64,000 nucleotides of DNA from Austwickia sp. TVS 96-490-7B. GTDB lineage: Bacteria; Actinomycetota; Actinomycetes; Actinomycetales; Dermatophilaceae. The stretch is from NCBI RefSeq assembly GCF_019331795.1, contig NZ_JAHPZL010000001.1, positions 387,748 through 451,747 of the forward strand. The letters are read 5' to 3'. Shown in pieces: positions 32,893 to 42,530 of this stretch. A program made the position numbers and the translations under genes. The notes below the pieces were generated by a model that was not told the DNA's origin, did not search any database, and was given only the letters and a program-made list of their open reading frames with translations. Every line of letters starts with the position of its first letter. The stretch's first letter is position 1.

Positions 32893-34139
32893 GATGCGCC
32901 CGTCCGGCAGGAAATGTCGGTCCCACCCGAACGGCATCGTTCGGCGACCAACTGCAACTCCTGCACTCTGGCCTTCGCGACAGCGAGATCACCGGTGCGG
33001 ATCTCCCCATCCAACCGGGTCCGCCACATCTCGGGCAGATCACTGACCATGATGTCGGTGCGCTGCTCCACTCCACTCAACGAAAATGGACCCAACACCT
33101 GCGGCACACCGCGATAGATGGCGACCTTGCCATCCTGCTGGCCGACGTAGAACTGAGTCTGCGTCCACCGCCACCCGCCGTACGACGCGCCGCTCAGGAC
33201 AGCCAGCAACAACACGAAGAGCAGCAACGGCCGCAGCCACGGACGACGTCGCCGACCAGAGAGGTCACTGTCGTCATCGTCGTATTCGTCGCCGCCCACG
33301 GCAGCACGCGCCAGTGCTGCAGCTTTCTCCGCCGGGGAACGACCCGTGCCACCGGGCGTCTGCCGATCTGCGGCAGCGCCCACGATCACCGGTTTCAATG
33401 ACACATCACGCGATGAATCGACGATGTCCCCGATGACGCAGGTCACATTGTCTGGTGCGCCGCTTTTCATAGCTAAGTCGACCAGACGTTGGGTCGTTTC
33501 CCGAGGGGTCAAACCCATGCTGATCACTTCGGCAATGGTGTCGAAGGCCACGTAATCGGAAAGACCATCCGAACAGATCAGATACCGATCACCGATGCGC
33601 GGCTCGCGCATCGACAAGTCCGGCTCATCATCAGGGGAACCCGTCAACACCCGGGTCACTAACGACCGTTGCGGATGGTTTTCGGCTTCGGCCTGGGTGA
33701 TCCGGCCGCTATCGACCAGTGTCTGGACGAACGAATGATCCTTCGTGATCTGCGCGAACGTCTCTCCGCGCAGCATGTAGGCCCGACTGTCACCGATATG
33801 GACGACTGCTAAGGCATGCGACCCGGCTTTCATCAACGCTGTCAGGGTCGTGCCCATCCCGCCCAACTCGGGATCGATCTCCATCTCTTTGGCGAGCGAA
33901 GCATTGGCCTCCGCGATGGCCGCAGACAGGATGTCTAATGCCGTGTCAGAACCGTGGCTGTCGCCATCCAATGGCGCCAATCGTGCCAACACCAGTGAGG
34001 ACGCGACATTGCCACCGGCATGCCCGCCCATGCCGTCAGCGACGGCCAAGAGGTGAGGACCGGCATACCCGGAGTCCTCATTACGTGACCGGACAAGCCC
34101 GACATCGGTCCGGGCCGCAAAATCCACCGCGAACGTCAT
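32889..34139 (-). CDS. pstP: PP2C-type serine/threonine phosphatase PstP
   Basis: 416 residues. Metal-binding motifs of PPM phosphatases: RSRNEDSG, VADGMGGHAGGN, HIGDSRAYM, CSDGLSDYV and APDNVTCVI. The catalytic domain ends near 240; then a basic/acidic juxtamembrane linker, one membrane helix (LRPLLLFVLLLAVLSGASYG) and an extracytoplasmic tail. It reverses PknA and PknB phosphorylation. Confidence 0.95.
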   Translation of the reverse strand: MTFAVDFAARTDVGLVRSRNEDSGYAGPHLLAVADGMGGHAGGNVASSLVLARLAPLDGDSHGSDTALDILSAAIAEANASLAKEMEIDPELGGMGTTLTALMKAGSHALAVVHIGDSRAYMLRGETFAQITKDHSFVQTLVDSGRITQAEAENHPQRSLVTRVLTGSPDDEPDLSMREPRIGDRYLICSDGLSDYVAFDTIAEVISMGLTPRETTQRLVDLAMKSGAPDNVTCVIGDIVDSSRDVSLKPVIVGAAADRQTPGGTGRSPAEKAAALARAAVGGDEYDDDDSDLSGRRRRPWLRPLLLFVLLLAVLSGASYGGWRWTQTQFYVGQQDGKVAIYRGVPQVLGPFSLSGVEQRTDIMVSDLPEMWRTRLDGEIRTGDLAVAKARVQELQLVAERCRSGGTDISCRTGAS

Positions 34140-34142
34140 GGG

Positions 34143-34625
34143 CTACCGTCGCAACTCCAGTACCGTCGTCCCGATCCGAAGCTGCGAGGAATCCCTCACA
34201 GGCACCGGATCAACGAGACGCTCACCGGCAATGAACGTGCCATTGGTCGAACCGAGATCCTCCACGAACCACTGCCCACCCTCCTCATAGACACGGGCAT
34301 GGCGCCCCGACGCGAAATCGTCGTCGAGGACCAGGGTGCATTCCGGGTTGCGTCCCAGCAGCACTCCTGACGCCCGTAAAGGAACACTCGTCCCACGCAA
34401 CGGACCCTCCACCACCACGAGGCTCCGCAACCCGTGGCTGGCTCGACGCTCCACACCTGAAGGGACATTCGAGGTCGGGCGCACAGTGGCACGTCCGCTC
34501 GGTCCCCTTCTGACGATGCGGGTGCCATAGAGGTCACCACGGATCACCCCGACGATGCTGAAGACGAACAGCCACAGCAGAACCAGCAACCCCAGGCGTA
34601 CGGCCGTGAGGGTCAGTTCACCCAC
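34143..34625 (-). CDS. fhaB: FHA-domain protein FhaB
   Basis: 160 residues: one N-terminal membrane segment (TAVRLGLLVLLWLFVFSIVG), a linker, and a C-terminal FHA domain with GRNPECTLVLDDDFASGRHA and STNGTFIAGERL. FHA domains bind phospho-Thr, here probably targets of PknA or PknB. Four nt separate it from pstP. Confidence 0.93.
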   Translation of the reverse strand: MGELTLTAVRLGLLVLLWLFVFSIVGVIRGDLYGTRIVRRGPSGRATVRPTSNVPSGVERRASHGLRSLVVVEGPLRGTSVPLRASGVLLGRNPECTLVLDDDFASGRHARVYEEGGQWFVEDLGSTNGTFIAGERLVDPVPVRDSSQLRIGTTVLELRR

Positions 34626-34629
34626 TCGT

Positions 34630-35826
34630 TCACCGCCTTGCTTCTCTCACGATCAAGCTGAGCCGTCCCAAAGTGATGCGGTCGCCATCCTCGACATACT
34701 GGCTGCTGATCCGGTCGCCGTTGACGAAAGTGCCATTGGTCGATCCCAAGTCACGCACGCTGATAGAAAACCGACGGCCATCGTTGGTGACCCGGATCTC
34801 TGCATGGCGACGACTAATCCCCGCATCCTCCAAGGTGATGTCCGCCCCCGGGTCTCGACCCATCACCGTAATCGCACCCAGCAGAGGGTAATGGCCATGC
34901 TTGGACTCCAGCCACGGACGCGCATCGGCAGCAGGTCGCGGCGGATCAGGACGCACAGCCCCCGCAGCAGCGGCAGGTTCACGCCAGCTCTGGTCGCCAT
35001 ACTCCTCGCCGTATCGTCCGCCCCGACGAGCCTCAGAACCCCGATCGTGGTAAGCGGCGCCCGCGTCATACTGGCCGGCGGCGTCGTACGGGTTGGCTCC
35101 GTACTCCCACTGCTCCCGAGGCGGCTCAGCGGGGCGTCGCGGCTCTTCATAGGCTGCTGGGCCGTACGACGGTGCGTCATACCGTTGGTCACCGTACGGG
35201 TCGCTACCGCCAGGGCCGCGGCCCCCATACTCGCCATACAGCCCGGGGGCGCTTTCCCGGCCAGCCGCTGCCGTGCCCGCTAAAGATCCCGCAGCTGCAC
35301 TCGCGGCGTGGCTGGCCAGCCCTGCCTGACCTGAGGCGGCCGCCTCCGCCTCGTTCACGCGGAACGGGTGGGCCCGACGTAGCTCTTCGGAGTGCTCACG
35401 GCGGCGGCGATCGGCTTCGTGATCGGCTACGCCGGGCTCGTCACCACCAGGAAGTTGCTTGGATGTGGCCGGTCGGACCCGGAAGACCCCAGTTTCCAGG
35501 TCTTCCCGGGCTCGGAACTCCACATGGAACGGGCCGCCGGGGACATAACCTTGCTGGTCGGCATGTTCGGCGACACTGGCAACCAGTTCGTCCGAGAGCA
35601 TGTCGGCGTAACTGGTCAAGCGTTCGTGGTCGGTCGGCGACAGATCGATCACAAAGAGATTGGGTACGACGGTGCGTCCCTTGCTGATCACAGCGGCACG
35701 GTCGTCCATCGCTCGGCGCATGGCCGACGCGATCTCGACGGGCTGGACCTCGGCGCGGAACGCCCGCGCGAATGCGCCATTGACGGCGCTCTCGAGCTTT
35801 CGCTCAACACGGTCGAACAGGCCCAC
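34630..35826 (-). CDS. fhaA: FHA-domain protein FhaA with N-terminal DUF3662
   Basis: 398 residues. The first 125 residues (MGLFDRVERKLESAVNGAFA and EIASAMRRAMDD) are the DUF3662 domain. A long Gly/Tyr/Pro/Ala-rich disordered linker follows (about 190-310). The C-terminal FHA domain has MGRDPGADITLEDAGISRRH and STNGTFVNGDRI. It acts in the kinase network; mycobacterial FhaA binds the wall-lipid flippase MviN. First gene of the operon. Confidence 0.93.
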   Translation of the reverse strand: MGLFDRVERKLESAVNGAFARAFRAEVQPVEIASAMRRAMDDRAAVISKGRTVVPNLFVIDLSPTDHERLTSYADMLSDELVASVAEHADQQGYVPGGPFHVEFRAREDLETGVFRVRPATSKQLPGGDEPGVADHEADRRRREHSEELRRAHPFRVNEAEAAASGQAGLASHAASAAAGSLAGTAAAGRESAPGLYGEYGGRGPGGSDPYGDQRYDAPSYGPAAYEEPRRPAEPPREQWEYGANPYDAAGQYDAGAAYHDRGSEARRGGRYGEEYGDQSWREPAAAAGAVRPDPPRPAADARPWLESKHGHYPLLGAITVMGRDPGADITLEDAGISRRHAEIRVTNDGRRFSISVRDLGSTNGTFVNGDRISSQYVEDGDRITLGRLSLIVREARR

Positions 35827-36392
35827 GGACTCCCTCCTCGGTTCTCACGGTCACACACACGTCACGGTCAGCGTATCTGCTCACCCTGGGCATCGGTTGG
35901 ACCAGTGCCCAAGAGCGGTGCTTACACGGCCCTCTCATCTCACCTGTCACTCACATTTCCTCATGGGGATTCGGGTCGAATCCCCCCTGACGACGGTCAG
36001 ATCGGCCCAATGGTGCAATCAGGGCGACCTGAGGGTAGTGAGCTGACATCCACAAGGATCATGCTCTGCCATCATCTCGACCTGCGGGAACGCCGGATGT
36101 AGCTCGATCTGTGTGACTCCCAGGGATGACCCCGGTGGCCTCGATCACCTCTCGCAGATGTCCGCAGCGTAGTTGGAGACACTGACACCGCGCATCAACC
36201 GGCATGATCTCCTCCCGTTCTTCGTTGACGACGTGCTGTTTCCCCACATCATGAATAGCTGTCGATGCGCCTCGGCCCGCCTGATCCTGATAGACCGGAG
36301 AACGTTGCCGTTGGCACTGCACGTCAGAGCTCTGAAGGAACTACCTGCGGGTAAGGCTTCCCATACTGACCGGTCACACCGAGGCTGGGGCC
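35827..36392. other. Intergenic region upstream of fhaA with one hairpin
   Basis: 566 bp holding the presumed operon promoter next to fhaA and a perfect 9-bp hairpin GGGGATTCG-GGT-CGAATCCCC at 35965-35985. The rest has only weak frames; a minus-strand stretch near 36200-36250 reads HVVNEEREEIMPV, faintly like a hemerythrin end, and may be a remnant. Confidence 0.45.
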
Positions 36393-36557
36393 ATGTTCAC
36401 TCTTGAAGACACAAATCTGACCGATGACCTCGAATTCTTCCTCACCCACGGCGTTGACTTGTTCACCACGCCGCACACGGAGAATGCGGACCACGTCACC
36501 GCTCCAGAAGCTGACATCAACCTGCATCCGCACGACTACTTCATCGCTGGCGCCTGA
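36393..36557 (+). CDS. Small acidic His-containing peptide, 54 aa
   Basis: ATG 36393 to TGA 36555. Begins MFTLEDTNLTDDLEFFLTHG and ends HPHDYFIAGA. Third codon positions are about 70 percent G or C and GAGG lies 8 nt before the ATG. Not recognised; size and acidity would suit a small regulator or a peptide precursor, but there are no modifying enzymes nearby. The opposite strand also has an open frame (36324-36533), so the call is uncertain. Confidence 0.35.
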   Translation: MFTLEDTNLTDDLEFFLTHGVDLFTTPHTENADHVTAPEADINLHPHDYFIAGA

Positions 36558-36590
36558 ATCACGCGCGGATCCTGATCGGCGTGGGAAGAT

Positions 36591-37283
36591 CTAGGCAGCT
36601 GAGGAACGACTGCGGTATGCCCACCACAGACAGCTCAGGCCGCCGAGGATCGACATCCCCCCCAAGCCGGTCCCGACCAGAGTCAACACCACATCCCAGG
36701 TGCCTACCGGATGGCCTGCTCGGGTCTCCGTGCCCCCCTTGCACAGCACGGTGTAATCACCGGCCTGCGGTGCGGTGAACATCGACGACCCGTTCCACAA
36801 CAGGTCTGATCCTTGCAAAATCACCGGTCCGGTCCGCACCACAGGGACCGTGGTCTTGTCCGGTCCGGTCACGATGCACTGAGAGGCCTCTCCAGAGCCC
36901 CGCTGCGAATACAGCATGCGTTCTTCACCAGCATTCAGGTGGATCGCTACCGGGGTGTTGCGGGGCAAGGTGTTGGCGGTGTCAATCGTCCCGGACGACA
37001 TCGTGGCCAGATGTGTCGCGCCTGCCCCGGTCATCAGGGTGCCCAGCACCAGCAATGTCACGCTAATCATGCGCAGATGCCGCCACACATGCTGCGGCCC
37101 ATGGAACAACGCCATATCCACATCCGCCAACTCACGGTCGGTGGGGTGGTAACCCGGCTCCTTCGGGACGGGAACCGCCCGATTGGCGGTCTTCGACCCG
37201 GTCATCTCTTCCACGTCTGCCGTGGGCAGGGCCGGTGACGGCATGGGGACAGCGTGCCCCTCCGGCGGCTCCTGTGACGTCAT
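36591..37283 (-). CDS. Membrane protein with extracytoplasmic middle domain
   Basis: 230 residues: acidic cytosolic start, one membrane helix (MISVTLLVLGTLMTGAGATH), about 100 residues outside with ASQCIVTGPD and FTAPQAGDYTVLCKG, and a second helix near the end (GMSILGGLSCLWWA). Two Cys in the outer part could form a disulfide. ATG 37283 has CAGGAGAG upstream. A lipid-bilayer-sensor or cell-wall-related role is possible, but no family was recognised. Confidence 0.6.
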   Translation of the reverse strand: MTSQEPPEGHAVPMPSPALPTADVEEMTGSKTANRAVPVPKEPGYHPTDRELADVDMALFHGPQHVWRHLRMISVTLLVLGTLMTGAGATHLATMSSGTIDTANTLPRNTPVAIHLNAGEERMLYSQRGSGEASQCIVTGPDKTTVPVVRTGPVILQGSDLLWNGSSMFTAPQAGDYTVLCKGGTETRAGHPVGTWDVVLTLVGTGLGGMSILGGLSCLWWAYRSRSSAA

Positions 37284-37414
37284 GACTCTCCTGCTCGTCC
37301 CGGTCCATCGCATCAACGCGATATGACACCACTCTATCGGCGGTGACCCTCTCCCAGCGCGTCGACCTCATCGAACGCCATCACGTCCCTAGCTGTCGCC
37401 TCACGACCAGGCCA

Positions 37415-37909
37415 TCACGCTGACGAGCCCTCGATTTGAGTCACCGTGGTCTCGCCAAACACGGGCACCACATCCACACACACGATCGGTGCCCCAGGAG
37501 CCGCTGACAGCGAACCCGTCACCTGATGCTCTCCGAAGACCGCCAGTCCAGTCACCCGCAACTCCACGGTCGGGGGCACGAGGACCTTCACTGATGCAAA
37601 GAGTGATACTCCGACAATTCTGGTGAGATGCGCCGTAAAAGTCACATCTCTCAGGTCAAGAGTGACCTCACCAAACAAGGCACCCACGCGCAGCTTTGAC
37701 GCGATAGTCCAGGGGCCCTGACGCGTCACCTCGCCAAAGAAAGCCAGAGCGGCACGCTGCCCCTGACTTCCTTGTGGTGTCACCGGTGGCGGCGTCGTCA
37801 ACGAGCCGTCCTCACCGATGACCGGAATCTCAAAACGTGCCGACACCTCTTCGGGTCGATGCCGCCCAGACCTGTCCTGCGGTGGCCTCATCCCCCATTG
37901 CTGCCTCAT
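37415..37909 (-). CDS. LiaF-like / DUF2154-type protein
   Basis: 164 residues without membrane segments. Three repeats of a beta-rich unit: LAFFGEVTRQGPWTIA, GALFGEVTLDLRDVTF and VSLFASVKVLVPPTVELRVT, then LAVFGEHQV and VPVFGETTV. This F-G-E-V ladder is the C-terminal domain of LiaF-like cell wall-active antibiotic response proteins and DUF1707 partners. The N-terminal 50 residues are polar and Pro-rich. Probable envelope-stress accessory protein; role inferred from the domain only. Confidence 0.7.
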   Translation of the reverse strand: MRQQWGMRPPQDRSGRHRPEEVSARFEIPVIGEDGSLTTPPPVTPQGSQGQRAALAFFGEVTRQGPWTIASKLRVGALFGEVTLDLRDVTFTAHLTRIVGVSLFASVKVLVPPTVELRVTGLAVFGEHQVTGSLSAAPGAPIVCVDVVPVFGETTVTQIEGSSA

Positions 37910-37972
37910 ATCACCACGCTAACGACGCGATTCATCACAGCACAAGTGATCCCGGAGAACGATCAACAACGT

Positions 37973-38731
37973 TCATGCGCAGTAGTCACAACGACCCGTC
38001 GCTGGCAACACCATGAAACATGACGGGCATACCTTGGGTGGAGCCTCTTCCTCACCTCGCGAACTGGTGGAATCAGTCTGTCGACGTACAGAACTCGTCG
38101 ATGCGGCCCGCCCTTTGCTGGGACCTGACGATCCGACGCGCGAACGCGTCGCCCCGGCCCCTCGCGATGGCTTCGGCTCCGGAGTCACCCGCGCCTGCTG
38201 TGGATTCGTCGTCACCGGTGGCGGGAAACCCCACTCCAACGCCATGTCGAACACCTCAGGCATCCGCTGCATCAACGGACCCCGCGGCACCCGATACCGG
38301 CCCCGGTCCCCAGCACGCCAACTGTCCCGCACCATTCCCAGCCCCTGCGGCGCCCGGAAATGCTCCCACCGGCCACCCACCCCCAAAGTCACCGCAAAGA
38401 AATCGGTCCCCGTCCACAGGCACAACGCGCTGCGGCTACCTGACTCGCCCTCAGCCCACACCCCGACCGGCGCTTGGGCGCCGATCAACAACTCCAGCGC
38501 GCCCAGCGTTGGCTCCCCAAACCGCCCCACAACCCGTAAGGCCCGACCGCTGAGCACCTCCACCTCATAGCCCCGAGCCTGCGCCGCAGCGATTGCCGCT
38601 GCCAACCCCGGCGACGACATCTCAGCCGCCCGATCCCCTGGCGGCTGATCGATCGGAACGACCTCCTCGACTCGGGCCTCCTGCGACGACGGGACACGAT
38701 CAGGAGAAGTCAGCGAGGGTTGTTCACTCAT
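37973..38731 (-). CDS. Hypothetical protein with C-terminal zinc ribbon
   Basis: 252 residues. An alpha/beta N-terminal domain (GLAAAIAAAQARGYEVEVLS to RAPQGLGMVRDSW) recalls proteins of the YbjN/SseB sort but is not a firm match. A disordered Ser/Arg-rich linker follows. The end KVCPSCFMVLPATGRCDYCA has two C-x-x-C pairs, a zinc ribbon. ATG 38731 starts MSEQPSLTSP. Unknown function. Confidence 0.6.
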   Translation of the reverse strand: MSEQPSLTSPDRVPSSQEARVEEVVPIDQPPGDRAAEMSSPGLAAAIAAAQARGYEVEVLSGRALRVVGRFGEPTLGALELLIGAQAPVGVWAEGESGSRSALCLWTGTDFFAVTLGVGGRWEHFRAPQGLGMVRDSWRAGDRGRYRVPRGPLMQRMPEVFDMALEWGFPPPVTTNPQQARVTPEPKPSRGAGATRSRVGSSGPSKGRAASTSSVRRQTDSTSSRGEEEAPPKVCPSCFMVLPATGRCDYCA

Positions 38732-38800
38732 CCTTGAATTGTCCCCCAGCAGCCGTGGTGCCCACCACGCCGGGATCCGCACAACTGCTTGACTGACCTA

Positions 38801-39676
38801 GTGAACCGTCGCGCGCTCATGCTTTTCCTCACCCTCGGAGTGCTCTGGGGCATCCCCTACCTGCTGATCAAATACGCCATCGTCTCCTTCACCCCGGCCA
38901 CCCTCGTCATGATCCGCACCACCGTCGGTGGGCTCATCCTGCTCCCCTTAGCCTTGCGCCAGAACGCCTTCCGGCCTCTGCGCCACCACCGTCGGGCCGT
39001 AGTCGCCTACACCATCGCCGAGATCGGCATCCCCTGGCTGGCCCTGACCCACGCCGAACACACCCTCAGCTCCGGACTGGCCGCCCTGCTCATCGCCGCA
39101 GTCCCCGTCGTCGGGGTCATCTTGTCCGCCGCCACCGGCCATCGAGAACACCTCGGGGTCACCGGGTCCCTCGGCCTAGCCATCGGACTCATCGGGGTCG
39201 CTCTCCTCGTCGGACGAGAAATTCAAGCCCCCACCGGCCCCGATGCCATCCCCGCGCTCGCCGAGATGGTCCTGGTTGTTCTTGGCTACGCCATCGGCCC
39301 GATGATCATCGCCCGCCACCTTCAGGACGTCCCTAGCTCTGGAGTGATCGTCACCAGCCTCCTTGGCCCCGCAGTGGTCCTCGCGCCTGTCGGCCTGGCC
39401 CAATGGCCTGACCATGTCGAGCCCAGCGCCTTAGTCGCTGTCCTCGTGCTGTCCGTGTTGTGCACCACGGTGGCCTTCCTGGCCTTATTTGCTCTGGTCG
39501 CTGAAGTGGGGTCGGTGCGGACCACTGTCGTCACCTACGTCAACCCTGCAGTCGCGGTGATTGCCGGTGCTGTCTTTCTGGCCGAACCGATCACCGGATG
39601 GACGATCGCTGGTTTTGTCTGCATCGTGGGCGGATCGATCCTGGTGCACCGTCGCGGACCCGTCACACCTGCCTGA
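38801..39676 (+). CDS. EamA-family (DMT) transporter
   Basis: 291 residues with ten membrane segments in two EamA repeats: FLTLGVLWGIPYLLIKYAI, MIRTTVGGLILLPLAL and, in the second repeat, AFLALFALVAEVGSVRTTVV and VAVIAGAVFLAEPITGW. Exporter of an unknown small metabolite in the inner membrane. GTG 38801 fits the family start; TTG 38789 is an alternative, and neither has a clear ribosome site. Confidence 0.85.
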   Translation: MNRRALMLFLTLGVLWGIPYLLIKYAIVSFTPATLVMIRTTVGGLILLPLALRQNAFRPLRHHRRAVVAYTIAEIGIPWLALTHAEHTLSSGLAALLIAAVPVVGVILSAATGHREHLGVTGSLGLAIGLIGVALLVGREIQAPTGPDAIPALAEMVLVVLGYAIGPMIIARHLQDVPSSGVIVTSLLGPAVVLAPVGLAQWPDHVEPSALVAVLVLSVLCTTVAFLALFALVAEVGSVRTTVVTYVNPAVAVIAGAVFLAEPITGWTIAGFVCIVGGSILVHRRGPVTPA

Positions 39677-39697
39677 CAACACCCGGACATCGTGGTG

Positions 39698-39743
39698 CCA
39701 CGGCCCGGCACCAAGGGGAGGGGACAGAGGTGCCGGGCCGTGG
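39698..39743 (+). terminator. Terminator after the EamA gene
   Basis: Perfect 15-bp stem CCACGGCCCGGCACC/GGTGCCGGGCCGTGG with a 16-nt loop, 22 nt after the stop. Confidence 0.75.
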
Positions 39744-39778
39744 GCTGTGGGGGAGCTCAACTGAGCTCCATCCTTGAA

Positions 39779-39814
39779 CGGGGCGGGAAACAAGGTAGGG
39801 GGATTCCCGCCCCG
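39779..39814 (-). terminator. Terminator of the GlpT-like gene
   Basis: Perfect 11-bp stem CGGGGCGGGAA/TTCCCGCCCCG, 7 nt past the minus-strand stop. Confidence 0.7.
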
Positions 39815-39820
39815 CTCAGG

Positions 39821-41218
39821 TCATTGCTGCGCAGAGCGTTCCTCGTGCGCTTCCAGGAGCCGGCGTTCCTCCGGCCCAACCATCGCCAACAACACGATCG
39901 ACAAGACCGTGAAGCCGGTCAGCATCGCGTAGGTGACATCCCAGCCGAAAGTGGTGGCGACGTAGCCCACCCCGGTCGATGCCATCGTCGCGCCCAAGAC
40001 ATACCCGAACAGCCCGGTGAACCCGGCCGCCGTACCGGCGACATGACGGGCAGACATGTCCAAGGCCTGCAAACCGATCAACATGACCGGGCCGTAGACG
40101 AACGCGCCGATAAAGAACAGGTACACCATCAACAACCAGAACGGCGTCCCCACCGGGGCCAACCAGTACAGCACCACAAAGACGCCGACCCCCAGCATGA
40201 AGGTGATGCCGGTGCGGCTTCGATTGCCCCGGAACACGCGGTCAGAAACCCAGCCACACGCCAAAGTGCCGAAAATCCCCGCCAACTCGAACAGCGAGAA
40301 CCCAGCGATGCCTTTGGTCACAGACACCTTGTGCACCTCGGAGAGGTACGTCGGTGCCCACGTGAGGATGCCGTACCGCAGTGTGTAGACGAACACATTG
40401 GCGAAGGCCAACAACACCATCGCCCGGTTGGACAAGATGTGCTTGCGCACCAACTGCCACGTGGTCAGTTGCTCCAACTCGCTGGTGTCTGCATCCACCT
40501 TTGCCGGGTCGTGGCGGTATTCCTCGATGGGGGGCAGCCCCATCGACTCAGGCGTGTCCCGGATCATCACAAACGCCACCGCAGCCACGACCAAGGCGAT
40601 CAACGCCGGGAACCAAAACGCCGACTGCCACGCATTGCCTGACAGGCTCAACCCCGCCGCCGCAGCCGCGCCGACACCCATACCGCCCACGTTGTGCGCG
40701 CAGTTCCAGATGGACGTCTTCCAGCCACGTTCGTTGGTGGAGAACCAATGCACCAGCACTCGGCCACTAGGAGGCCACCCCATGCCCTGGAACCAGCCGT
40801 TGACGAACATCACCAATGCGAACGTCGCCAAACTGCCTGACGCCCACGGCACGAACGCGACAAACAGGTTGGCCACTGCCGACAAAGCCAGCCCGATCGG
40901 CAAGAAATACCGCGCATCGGACCGGTCAGAGACCATGGCCATGAAGAACTTGCTGAATCCGTAGGCAATCAACGCGGCGTTCGCGATGTACCCGATCCCG
41001 ACCTTGTCGATATGGCCCTCATCCAGCAAGATCTTCGCGATCAGCGGGATGTTGTTCCGGATCAGATAAAACCCGGCGTAACCGAGGAAAATCCCGGTGA
41101 ACACCTGAAGCCGCAGACGCGGGTAACGGCGATTCACCTCGTTCTGCGGCAGACGTGGCGCCGGTGGTGGAGCGGCCATCCAGCGCGAACGCCGTGGTGG
41201 CCGGACAGTGGTGGTCAT
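39821..41218 (-). CDS. Organophosphate:phosphate antiporter (GlpT/UhpT family, MFS)
   Basis: 465 residues, twelve membrane helices. Family features: YAGFYLIRNNIPLIAKIL, VSDRSDARYFLPIGLALSA, NGWFQGMGWPPSGRVLVHWF and NCAHNVGGMGVGA. These are typical of glycerol-3-phosphate, hexose-phosphate or phosphoglycerate antiporters; substrate cannot be chosen from sequence. ATG 41218 (MTTTVRPPRR) is the likely start; the longer frame adds 22 residues. The dihydroxyacetone kinase operon nearby makes glycerol phosphate plausible. Confidence 0.88.
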   Translation of the reverse strand: MTTTVRPPRRSRWMAAPPPAPRLPQNEVNRRYPRLRLQVFTGIFLGYAGFYLIRNNIPLIAKILLDEGHIDKVGIGYIANAALIAYGFSKFFMAMVSDRSDARYFLPIGLALSAVANLFVAFVPWASGSLATFALVMFVNGWFQGMGWPPSGRVLVHWFSTNERGWKTSIWNCAHNVGGMGVGAAAAAGLSLSGNAWQSAFWFPALIALVVAAVAFVMIRDTPESMGLPPIEEYRHDPAKVDADTSELEQLTTWQLVRKHILSNRAMVLLAFANVFVYTLRYGILTWAPTYLSEVHKVSVTKGIAGFSLFELAGIFGTLACGWVSDRVFRGNRSRTGITFMLGVGVFVVLYWLAPVGTPFWLLMVYLFFIGAFVYGPVMLIGLQALDMSARHVAGTAAGFTGLFGYVLGATMASTGVGYVATTFGWDVTYAMLTGFTVLSIVLLAMVGPEERRLLEAHEERSAQQ

Positions 41219-41372
41219 GAAGTCACTTCCGAGGGAGGAGGGCAGATCCGTGCCAACGGGACTGCGCGGCTCCGTCGGCACCACCCATCGTCGGCGTCTG
41301 AGGACCCGCCGACATCACTGCCTGGTGACGACCGGTGACATTGTTGTTACCAGTGCGTCACTACTGCAATGA

Positions 41373-42530
41373 TCACCGGCTACGTAATGGCAGCGGCAAT
41401 AACCAGGACGTGCCGGTCAAAGCGATCTGCACATAGTCATCCACCCGGAGGCATGGACCATCCGCGGGGCTACTCACCAGCACTGATCCCCACTCAGTTT
41501 CCACAAGACAATCGAGATGATCGCCGAAATAACGCACCTGCTGCACGATCGCCACATCGTCGCGGATCTCCGGGCGCGGTCGACGTGGCGGCAATGGCGT
41601 TATCGACAACACATGCGGCCGCACCAACAACTCGCCCCGATGGGCGCCAGCTGGAGTATCTGGATGTGCCGGCACCTGATGGGTCCGACCGAAAATGCGC
41701 ACCGTCGCCGTACGTCGAGCCCCTCCGACTCCGCAGCTACCCCGCCACGGCTGCGCCACCGACCCAGACACCTCCACCGGGACGACAGTGCACCGACCCA
41801 CGAACTCCGCGACCCCACTATCTGCTGGCCGTTCATAGATGTCACGCGGGGCACCTACCTGACGCACCGCGCCGTCACGCAACACCACCAACAGGTCCGA
41901 CGTGGACAGTGCCTCACCTAAATCGTGGGTCACATGCAAGACCGTCCCACCCAGTCGTTGCCGGGTCCTGGCGACCAACTCCAGCAATTGTCGACGTAAC
42001 GGCCCCTCCAACCCCTGCAACGGCTCGTCCAGCAACAACACTGACGGCCGCAACACCCACGCACGCGCTAACGCGACCCGCCGGGCCTGCCCCCCAGAGA
42101 TTTCCGCCGGGAACGCCTCCTCAATACCGGTCAACCCCATCTGCAACATGGCGACGTCGACCCGCTCCCGGCGTACCTCTACGGGGACATCCCGCAACGA
42201 CAACCCATAGTCAACGTTCCCCCGAACCGTCAGATCAGGAAACAACGTGTCCCCTTGGAACACCATCGCGCTCGGACGCTCTGCCGCGGCCACCTCCGTC
42301 ACGTCGACCCCGTCAACGAGGATTCGACCCTCTTGTGGACACTCCAAGCCCGCGACCAGACGCAGCAGTGACGTTTTGCCGGACCCGGACGGACCGACGA
42401 TCGCTACCAGCGAGTTCTCGGGAATGTCCAGGTCCACGGCGTCCACCGCAGGTCGCGCCGAGTCCACCGGAGGACGACCGTACGACGGGTAATGCATCGT
42501 CACCGCGCTCAACTGCACCCGCCCGCTCAC
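41373..42530 (-). CDS. ABC transporter ATP-binding protein (Fbp/Pot-type, with TOBE domain)
   Basis: 385 residues. Walker A GPSGSGKTS, signature ISGGQARRVALARAW, Walker B LLLDEPLQGLEGPLR, switch His VTHDLGEAL. The C-terminal 130 residues are a regulatory TOBE-like domain as in iron(III), spermidine or thiosulfate importers. It overlaps the permease stop by 4 nt. No solute-binding protein gene is adjacent, so the substrate is open. Confidence 0.88.
   Translation of the reverse strand: MSGRVQLSAVTMHYPSYGRPPVDSARPAVDAVDLDIPENSLVAIVGPSGSGKTSLLRLVAGLECPQEGRILVDGVDVTEVAAAERPSAMVFQGDTLFPDLTVRGNVDYGLSLRDVPVEVRRERVDVAMLQMGLTGIEEAFPAEISGGQARRVALARAWVLRPSVLLLDEPLQGLEGPLRRQLLELVARTRQRLGGTVLHVTHDLGEALSTSDLLVVLRDGAVRQVGAPRDIYERPADSGVAEFVGRCTVVPVEVSGSVAQPWRGSCGVGGARRTATVRIFGRTHQVPAHPDTPAGAHRGELLVRPHVLSITPLPPRRPRPEIRDDVAIVQQVRYFGDHLDCLVETEWGSVLVSSPADGPCLRVDDYVQIALTGTSWLLPLPLRSR

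Noticed and set aside
36173..36330. Hemerythrin remnant (HVVNEEREEIMPV on the minus strand)
   Set aside because: Only one short motif matches and the rest does not; not enough to call.
36324..36533. 69-aa minus-strand frame (VDVSFWSGDVVRILRVRRG)
   Set aside because: Plausible peptide but weaker codon bias and no ribosome site compared with the plus-strand gene at 36393; kept as an alternative only.
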